This document shows positions 58,470 to 64,000 of a stretch of 64,000 bases of DNA, piece by piece; position 1 is the stretch's first letter, and each line of letters begins with the position of its first letter. The position numbers and the translations under genes are program-made. The stretch covers positions 10,443,501 through 10,507,500 of the forward strand of contig NZ_SAUN01000001.1 in assembly GCF_004011505.1 (NCBI RefSeq), in the 5' to 3' direction. The notes under the pieces were generated by a model that did not search any database, was not told the origin of the DNA, and saw nothing but the letters and a program-made list of their open reading frames with translations. This stretch comes from Nonomuraea polychroma (GTDB lineage: Bacteria; Actinomycetota; Actinomycetes; Streptosporangiales; Streptosporangiaceae).

Positions 58470-59663
58470 GTGGCTAAGGCCAAGTTCGAGCGGACCAAGC
58501 CGCACATGAACATCGGCACCATTGGGCACATCGACCACGGCAAGACCACGCTGACCGCGGCGATCACCAAGGTGCTCCACGACCGTTTCCCCGAGCTGAA
58601 CAAGGCGACCCCGTTCGACAAGATCGACAAGGCGCCCGAGGAGAAGGCTCGCGGCATCACGATCTCGATCGCGCACGTCGAGTACCAGACGGAGAAGCGT
58701 CACTACGCGCACGTTGACTGCCCGGGTCACGCGGACTACGTCAAGAACATGATCACCGGTGCCGCGCAGATGGACGGCGCCATCCTCGTGGTCGCCGCTA
58801 CCGACGGCCCGATGCCGCAGACGAAGGAGCACGTCCTCCTGGCCCGCCAGGTCGGCGTCCCCTACATCGTCGTGGCCCTCAACAAGGCCGACATGGTGGA
58901 CGACGAGGAGATCCTCGAGCTCGTCGAGCTGGAGGTCCGTGAGCTCCTGTCCGCTCAGGAGTTCCCCGGCGACGACCTGCCGGTCGTCCGCGTCTCCGCG
59001 CTCAAGGCTCTCGAGGGCGACGAGAAGTGGGCCGACAGCATCGTCGAGCTGATGAACGCCGTGGACGAGAACGTTCCTGAGCCGCCGCGTGAGACGGACA
59101 AGCCGTTCCTCATGCCGGTCGAGGACGTCTTCTCGATCACCGGTCGCGGCACGGTCGTCACCGGCCGTATCGAGCGCGGTGTCGTCAAGGTCAACGAGCA
59201 GGTCGACATCATCGGCATCAAGACGGAGAAGACGACCACCACCGTCACCAGCATCGAGATGTTCAACAAGATGCTCGACGAGGGTCACGCCGGTGACAAC
59301 GCCGCCCTGCTGCTCCGCGGCATCAAGCGCGACGAGGTCGAGCGCGGCCAGTGCATCATCAAGCCGGGCACCACGACCCCGCACACCGAGTTCACCGGCC
59401 AGGTCTACATCCTGTCCAAGGACGAGGGCGGCCGCCACACGCCGTTCTTCAACAACTACCGCCCGCAGTTCTACTTCCGTACGACTGACGTGACCGGTGT
59501 CGTGCACCTCCCTGAGGGCACCGAGATGGTCATGCCGGGCGACAACACCGAGATGCGCGTTGAGCTGATCCAGCCCATCGCCATGGAGGAAGGCCTCAAG
59601 TTCGCGATCCGTGAGGGTGGCCGCACCGTCGGCGCCGGCCGGGTCGTGAAGATCATCAAGTAG
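58470..59663 (+). CDS. tuf: Elongation factor Tu
   Basis: A 397-aa EF-Tu. GTP motifs are GHIDHGKTTL, DCPGHADYVKNM and NKADMVDD, with a complete C-terminal barrel ending GGRTVGAGRVVKIIK. It delivers aminoacyl-tRNA to the ribosome and is a target of elfamycins. GTG 58470 has AAGGAG 8 bases upstream. A large hairpin lies 77 bases beyond the stop. Confidence 0.98.
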   Translation: MAKAKFERTKPHMNIGTIGHIDHGKTTLTAAITKVLHDRFPELNKATPFDKIDKAPEEKARGITISIAHVEYQTEKRHYAHVDCPGHADYVKNMITGAAQMDGAILVVAATDGPMPQTKEHVLLARQVGVPYIVVALNKADMVDDEEILELVELEVRELLSAQEFPGDDLPVVRVSALKALEGDEKWADSIVELMNAVDENVPEPPRETDKPFLMPVEDVFSITGRGTVVTGRIERGVVKVNEQVDIIGIKTEKTTTTVTSIEMFNKMLDEGHAGDNAALLLRGIKRDEVERGQCIIKPGTTTPHTEFTGQVYILSKDEGGRHTPFFNNYRPQFYFRTTDVTGVVHLPEGTEMVMPGDNTEMRVELIQPIAMEEGLKFAIREGGRTVGAGRVVKIIK

Positions 59664-59739
59664 CTAGACCGTCGGGGCGGCGGTCGGCCCCGAACCTCGG
59701 GTCCGACCGTCGCACCACGTAAGAGCCCCGCGCAAAGCG

Positions 59740-59793
59740 CCGTGATCCAGCAGTAGCTTCGGCCTCGTGACCGAAGTCACTGCCGGATCACGG
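59740..59793 (+). ncRNA. Long stem-loop between tuf and rpsJ
   Basis: A 23-bp stem (59740-59762 with 59771-59793), loop CCTCGTGA, with 20 Watson-Crick pairs, one G-U and two A-C mismatches. A second perfect 6-bp hairpin lies at 59801-59821. The class is unknown; it may be an S10-operon leader or a tuf mRNA 3' structure. Confidence 0.7.
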
Positions 59794-59915
59794 AAGAAAA
59801 GGCAGATCGACTACGTCTGCCTCGTGGGGTCAAGCAGGCTCTGGCCTGCACCAGCACAGCGGCAACAGGCCGCACGATACTTTTTCAGACGACAGCGAAG
59901 GACACCGAGGCCACT

Positions 59916-60224
59916 ATGGCGGGACAGAAGATCCGCATCCGGCTTAAGGCCTATGACCACGAGGTCATCGATAGCTCGGCCAAGAAGATCGTCGAGACGG
60001 TGACGCGGACTGGCGCGAAGGTCGCGGGCCCGGTGCCGCTGCCGACCGAGAAGAACGTGTACTGCGTCATCCGCTCGCCGCACAAGTACAAGGACAGCCG
60101 CGAGCACTTCGAGATGCGCACGCACAAGCGGCTGATTGACATCATCGACCCGACCCCCAAGACGGTTGACTCGCTCATGCGTCTCGACCTCCCCGCGGGT
60201 GTCGACATTTCGATCAAGCTCTGA
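59916..60224 (+). CDS. rpsJ: 30S ribosomal protein S10
   Basis: A 102-aa S10 (AGQKIRIRLKAYDHEVIDSS). First gene of the S10 operon; S10 is also NusE, a partner of NusG in antitermination. ATG 59916. Confidence 0.98.
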   Translation: MAGQKIRIRLKAYDHEVIDSSAKKIVETVTRTGAKVAGPVPLPTEKNVYCVIRSPHKYKDSREHFEMRTHKRLIDIIDPTPKTVDSLMRLDLPAGVDISIKL

Positions 60225-60238
60225 GGGAACGCACTGAC

Positions 60239-60892
60239 ATGGCTAAGACGATCAAGGGCGTCCTGGGCAAGAAGCTCGGCATGACCCAGGTCTTCGACGC
60301 GGACAACCGGATGGTTCCGGTGACCGTGGTCGAGGCCGGTCCGTGCGTGGTGACCCGCGTCCGCACCGCCGACAAGGACGGCTACTCCGCCATCCAGCTC
60401 GGCTTCGGGCAGGTCGACCCCCGGAAGGTCAACAAGCCGCTCGGCGACTACCTGCGCAAGCACGACATCACCCCGCGCCGTTACTTCGCGGAGATCCGCA
60501 CCGACGACGCGAGCGACTACACCCTGGGCCAGGAGCTGCTGGCCGACACCTTCGAGGCCGGCCAGTTCGTCGACGTGACGGGCAAGAGCAAGGGCAAGGG
60601 CTTCGCCGGTGTCATGAAGCGGCACGGCTTCGGTGGTCTGGGCGCGTCGCACGGTACGCAGCGCAAGCACCGCTCGCCGGGTTCCATCGGTGGCTGCGCC
60701 ACCCCGGGCCGCGTTTTCAAGGGTCTGCGCATGGCTGGCCGGATGGGTAACGTCCGCACCACTGTGCAGAGCCTCAAGGTTCACTCCGTGGACGCCGAGA
60801 AGGGTCTCATCCTGATCAAGGGTGCGATCCCCGGCGCCAACGGCAGCCTGGTCCTCGTCCGTACCGCTGCCAAGAAGGGGGCATCCAAGTGA
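60239..60892 (+). CDS. rplC: 50S ribosomal protein L3
   Basis: A 217-aa L3, with KTIKGVLGKKLGMTQVFD at the start and GSIGGCATPGRVFKGLRMAG near residues 150-169. It overlaps rplD by 4 bases. Confidence 0.98.
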   Translation: MAKTIKGVLGKKLGMTQVFDADNRMVPVTVVEAGPCVVTRVRTADKDGYSAIQLGFGQVDPRKVNKPLGDYLRKHDITPRRYFAEIRTDDASDYTLGQELLADTFEAGQFVDVTGKSKGKGFAGVMKRHGFGGLGASHGTQRKHRSPGSIGGCATPGRVFKGLRMAGRMGNVRTTVQSLKVHSVDAEKGLILIKGAIPGANGSLVLVRTAAKKGASK

Positions 60893-61551
60893 GCACCACT
60901 ATTGACGTCCTCGACCCCAGCGGGGCGAAGACCGGCACGGTTGACCTGCCTGAGGACATCTTCGGGACCAAGGTCAACGTTCCGCTGATCCACCAGGTGG
61001 TCGTGGCCCAGCTCGCCGCTCGCCGGCAGGGCACTCACAAGGCCAAGAACCGTGGTGAGGTCTCCGGCGGCGGCAAGAAGCCGTACCGCCAGAAGGGCAC
61101 CGGCCGCGCCCGTCAGGGCTCGACCCGCGCGCCGCAGTTCGCCGGCGGTGGCACCGTCCACGGTCCAGTGCCGCGTGACTACTCGCAGCGCACGCCCAAG
61201 AAGATGAAGGCCGCCGCGCTGCGCGGCGCCCTGTCCGACCGCGCGAGCGGCGGCCGCGTCCACGTGGTCAGCTCCCTGGTCCCGGGGGAGACCCCCAAGA
61301 CCAAGGCGGCGCTCGAGGCGCTGCGCAAGGTCACGCAGGCTCCGCGGGTGCTCGTCGTGGTCGACGAGGCCGACGAGCTGACGTGGCTGAGCCTGCGCAA
61401 CGCCCCTGAGGTCCACCTGCTGGACGCGGGGCAGCTCAACACGTACGACGTGCTCGTGTCCGACGACGTGGTCTTCACCCAGGAGGCGTACGACCAGGTC
61501 GTCGCTCGGCTTTCCGCGACGGCGGCGTCCAGCAAGGGAGAAGAGGCCTGA
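60889..61551 (+). CDS. rplD: 50S ribosomal protein L4
   Basis: A 220-aa L4. The extended loop GGGKKPYRQKGTGRARQGS (about 63-81) reaches the peptide exit tunnel. GTG 60889 overlaps the rplC stop (GTGA). L4 represses the S10 operon in some bacteria. Confidence 0.97.
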   Translation: MSTTIDVLDPSGAKTGTVDLPEDIFGTKVNVPLIHQVVVAQLAARRQGTHKAKNRGEVSGGGKKPYRQKGTGRARQGSTRAPQFAGGGTVHGPVPRDYSQRTPKKMKAAALRGALSDRASGGRVHVVSSLVPGETPKTKAALEALRKVTQAPRVLVVVDEADELTWLSLRNAPEVHLLDAGQLNTYDVLVSDDVVFTQEAYDQVVARLSATAASSKGEEA

Positions 61552-61853
61552 TGGAGAAGATCGCCGACCCGCGTGACGTCATCATCAAGCCGGTCGTCTC
61601 TGAGAAGAGCTACGGCCTGATCGACGAGCACAACAAGTACACGTTCCTGGTGAAGAAGACCGCGAACAAGACCGAGGTCAAGATCGCTGTTGAGCAGATC
61701 TTCGGGGTCAAGGTCACCGACGTGAACACGATCAACCGGCAGGGCAAGCGCAAGCGCACCCGTACCGGCTACGGCAAGCGTCCCGACACCAAGCGCGCGA
61801 TCGTGAGCCTGGTCGAGGGCGATCGGATCGACATCTTCGGTCAGATCGGCTAG
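61551..61853 (+). CDS. rplW: 50S ribosomal protein L23
   Basis: A 100-aa L23 (DPRDVIIKPVVSEKSYGLID). It lies by the tunnel exit and docks trigger factor and SRP. ATG 61551 shares a base with the rplD stop. Confidence 0.97.
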   Translation: MEKIADPRDVIIKPVVSEKSYGLIDEHNKYTFLVKKTANKTEVKIAVEQIFGVKVTDVNTINRQGKRKRTRTGYGKRPDTKRAIVSLVEGDRIDIFGQIG

Positions 61854-61895
61854 CAGCCATAGAAGTGAGCGCCGGCCGCAGGGCTTGCGCGGGGA

Positions 61896-61925
61896 GAGAC
61901 CGTCGCACTTCGGTGCGGCGGGCTC
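61896..61925 (+). other. TTCG-tetraloop hairpin between rplW and rplB
   Basis: CCGTCGCAC-TTCG-GTGCGGCGG (9 bp with one G-U) is extended by GAG/CTC across an A-G mismatch. It lies in the only gap of more than 100 bases inside the S10 operon. Confidence 0.7.
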
Positions 61926-61958
61926 ACCCATGTAACCGACGAAGGATGAACGAAAAAG

Positions 61959-62795
61959 ATGGGCATCCGTAAGTACAAGCCGACCACTCCGGGTCGCCGC
62001 GGATCGAGTGTCTCGGACTTCTCCGAGATCACCCGCAGCGAGCCCGAGAAGTCGTTGCTTGCGCCCCTTCACGGTAAGGGCGGCCGCAACGTACACGGCC
62101 GAGTCACCGCGCGCCACCAGGGCGGCGGTCACAAGCGCGCCTACCGGATCATTGACTTCCGTAGGCATGACAAGGACGGCATTCCGGCCAAGGTCGCTCA
62201 CATCGAGTACGACCCCAACCGCACCGCCAATATCGCTCTGCTCCACTACGCCGACGGCGAGAAGCGCTACATCATCGCGCCGACGGGCCTCAAGCAGGGC
62301 GACCGTATCGAGAACGGCCCCGCGGCCGACATCAAGCCGGGCAACTGCCTGCCGCTGCGCAACATCCCGACCGGTACCTTCATCCACGCGGTGGAGCTCC
62401 GTCCGGGCGGCGGCGCCAAGCTCGGTCGTAGCGCGGGCGCCCAGATCCAGCTGCTCGCCAAGGAAGGCCAGTACGCCACCCTGCGTATGCCGTCCGGTGA
62501 GATGCGCATGGTCGACGTGCGCTGCCGGGCGACGGTGGGCCAGGTCGGCAACGCCGAGCAGGCCAACATCAACTGGGGCAAGGCCGGCCGCATGCGGTGG
62601 AAGGGCAAGCGCCCCACCGTCCGCGGTGTCGCGATGAACCCCGTCGACCACCCGCACGGTGGTGGTGAGGGCAAGACCTCCGGCGGTCGCCACCCGGTGA
62701 ACCCGAAGGGCAAGCCCGAGGGCCGCACCCGCCAGGCCAACAAGTCCAGCGACCGGCTGATCATCCGTCGTCGGAGCAAGAGGAAGAAGCGGTAG
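61959..62795 (+). CDS. rplB: 50S ribosomal protein L2
   Basis: A 278-aa L2 with GRVTARHQGGGHKRAYR and the C-terminal MNPVDHPHGGGEGKTSGGR, close to the peptidyl transferase centre. ATG 61959 (MGIRKYKPTTPGRRG). Confidence 0.98.
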   Translation: MGIRKYKPTTPGRRGSSVSDFSEITRSEPEKSLLAPLHGKGGRNVHGRVTARHQGGGHKRAYRIIDFRRHDKDGIPAKVAHIEYDPNRTANIALLHYADGEKRYIIAPTGLKQGDRIENGPAADIKPGNCLPLRNIPTGTFIHAVELRPGGGAKLGRSAGAQIQLLAKEGQYATLRMPSGEMRMVDVRCRATVGQVGNAEQANINWGKAGRMRWKGKRPTVRGVAMNPVDHPHGGGEGKTSGGRHPVNPKGKPEGRTRQANKSSDRLIIRRRSKRKKR

Positions 62796-62806
62796 GAGCA
62801 GCCGAA

Positions 62807-63085
62807 ATGCCACGTAGCCTTAAGAAGGGTCCCTTCGTGGACGACCACCTCGCCAAGAAGGTGGACGCCCAGAACGAGAAGGGCACCAAGAACGTCATCA
62901 AGACGTGGTCGCGGCGCTCCATGATCGTTCCTGACATGCTCGGGCACACGATCGCCGTGCACGACGGCCGCAAGCACGTCCCGGTGTTCATCACCGAGTC
63001 CATGATCGGCCACAAGCTCGGAGAGTTCGCCCCCACGCGGACGTTCCGCAGCCACGTCAAGGAAGACCGCCGCAGCCGGCGGTAA
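62807..63085 (+). CDS. rpsS: 30S ribosomal protein S19
   Basis: A 92-aa S19 (PRSLKKGPFVDDHLAKKVDA). It contacts the 50S subunit and S13 in the head. Confidence 0.98.
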   Translation: MPRSLKKGPFVDDHLAKKVDAQNEKGTKNVIKTWSRRSMIVPDMLGHTIAVHDGRKHVPVFITESMIGHKLGEFAPTRTFRSHVKEDRRSRR

Positions 63086-63109
63086 GCGTCCCGGAAGTAG
63101 GAGAAAGCG

Positions 63110-63463
63110 ATGGAAGCCAGGGCTCAGGCGCGGTTCGTCCGTGTCACGCCCCAGAAGGCCCGCCGCGTGGTGGACCTCATTCGCGGGCTGCCCGCTTCGG
63201 AGGCGCAGGCCGTGCTGCAGTTCGCTCCCCAGTCGGCGAGCGAGCCGATCTACAAGGTGCTCAGCAGCGCGATGGCGAACGCGGAGCACAACTTCGACCT
63301 CGACCCGCAGACGCTCGTCGTCAGCCGGGCGTGGGTCGACGAGGGCCCGACGCTGAAGCGGTTCCGCCCGCGTGCACAGGGTCGCGCCTATCGGATCAAC
63401 AAGCGGACGAGCCACATCACTGTGATCGTGGAGTCCCGCGAGCCGAAGGGAAGGACCCGATAG
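63110..63463 (+). CDS. rplV: 50S ribosomal protein L22
   Basis: A 117-aa L22 (ARAQARFVRVTPQKARRVVD). Its loop lines the exit tunnel; macrolide-resistance loop changes are not obvious. The stop TAG overlaps the rpsC GTG by one base. Confidence 0.97.
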   Translation: MEARAQARFVRVTPQKARRVVDLIRGLPASEAQAVLQFAPQSASEPIYKVLSSAMANAEHNFDLDPQTLVVSRAWVDEGPTLKRFRPRAQGRAYRINKRTSHITVIVESREPKGRTR

Positions 63464-64000
63464 TGGGCCAGAAGGTTAACCCGCACGGGTTCCGCCTCGG
63501 CATCACGACCGACTTCAAGAGCCGGTGGTACGCCGACAAGCTGTACAAGTCGTACGTCGCCGAGGACGTGGCGATCCGCCGCATGCTGCAGAAGGGCATG
63601 GAGCGGGCCGGCATCTCCAAGGTCGAGATCGAGCGCACCACGGACCGCGTACAGGTGGACATCCACACCGCGCGTCCCGGCATCGTGATCGGCCGGCGCG
63701 GCGCCGAGGCGGACCGTATCCGTGGCGACCTGGAGAAGCTGACCAAGAAGCAGGTCCAGCTCAACATCCTCGAGGTCAAGAACCCGGAGATCGACGCGCA
63801 GCTCGTCGCGCAGGGCGTGGCCGAGCAGCTGTCCAGCCGTGTCTCGTTCCGCCGTGCCATGCGCAAGGCGATGCAGTCGGCCATGAAGTCCGGCGCCAAG
63901 GGCATCCGTGTCCAGTGCGCGGGTCGTCTGGGCGGCGCCGAGATGTCGAGGTCGGAGTTCTACCGCGAGGGCCGGGTGCCGCTGCACACGCTCCGCGCGG
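63463..64000 (+). CDS. rpsC: 30S ribosomal protein S3, N-terminal part
   Basis: The gene runs off the window. About 179 codons are visible from GTG 63463 (GQKVNPHGFRLGITTDFKSR), including the KH domain GIVIGRRGAEADRIRGDLEK and most of the C-terminal domain. The rest of the S10 operon should follow. Confidence 0.97.
   Translation, partial: MGQKVNPHGFRLGITTDFKSRWYADKLYKSYVAEDVAIRRMLQKGMERAGISKVEIERTTDRVQVDIHTARPGIVIGRRGAEADRIRGDLEKLTKKQVQLNILEVKNPEIDAQLVAQGVAEQLSSRVSFRRAMRKAMQSAMKSGAKGIRVQCAGRLGGAEMSRSEFYREGRVPLHTLRA

Overview
The window is chromosomal core DNA from a high-GC actinomycete. Codon use is strongly GC3-biased and starts are often GTG or TTG. It has an IdeR-type repressor, actinobacterial citrate synthase 2, UdgX, an MceG ATPase with Mce-associated proteins, class F sortases, and the gene order tRNA-Trp/secE/nusG/rplKA/rplJL/mceG/rpoBC/rpsLG/fusA/tuf/S10. 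I infer a filamentous member of the Streptosporangiales (Nonomuraea-like); the sequence alone does not prove the genus. I see no transposase, integrase, phage gene or CRISPR array.

Layout. 1-2243: tail of an ABC ATPase, a STAS protein, then an SDR/enoyl-CoA hydratase pair. 2356-7006: rhomboid protease, UPF0114 membrane protein, serC, citrate synthase, pdxH. 7008-12989: MFS exporter, UdgX, IdeR, a PAS-GAF-SpoIIE-HATPase signalling protein, a hydrolase. 13012-15194: divergent MarR-like regulators, a 53-aa membrane peptide, an acyl-CoA dehydrogenase. 15335-19974: two consecutive surface-protein/class F sortase pairs plus an unknown gene. 20047-26804: thiolase, a 46-aa basic proline-rich peptide gene missed by length cut-offs, a beta-lactamase-fold protein, an Lrp regulator divergent from an APC exporter, a long acyl-CoA dehydrogenase. 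26808-30088: a sugar ABC importer without its own ATPase, behind two DasR-like palindromes. 30119-35987: methyltransferase, ECF sigma factor with a membrane partner, adenosine deaminase, two related exported proteins, aspartate aminotransferase.

36145-64000 is the translation/transcription core: tRNA-Trp, secE, nusG, rplK, rplA, an LppX-type lipoprotein, rplJ, rplL, a GT39-like glycosyltransferase, NTF2-like and TetR genes, mceG with two Mce-associated genes, rpoB, rpoC, rpsL, rpsG, fusA, tuf and the S10 operon up to a truncated rpsC.

The most interesting signals are mostly non-coding or system-level. They are the duplicated sortase/substrate pairs with a shared KTPK-x-G-x-x-T-G motif; a 110-bp structured repeat found once after rplA and once after rpoC; an array of four related hairpins after rpoC; a 23-bp stem between tuf and rpsJ; a 32-bp tandem repeat that puts a stop in each frame at the end of udgX; and face-to-face overlapping -10 elements between two MarR-like genes.
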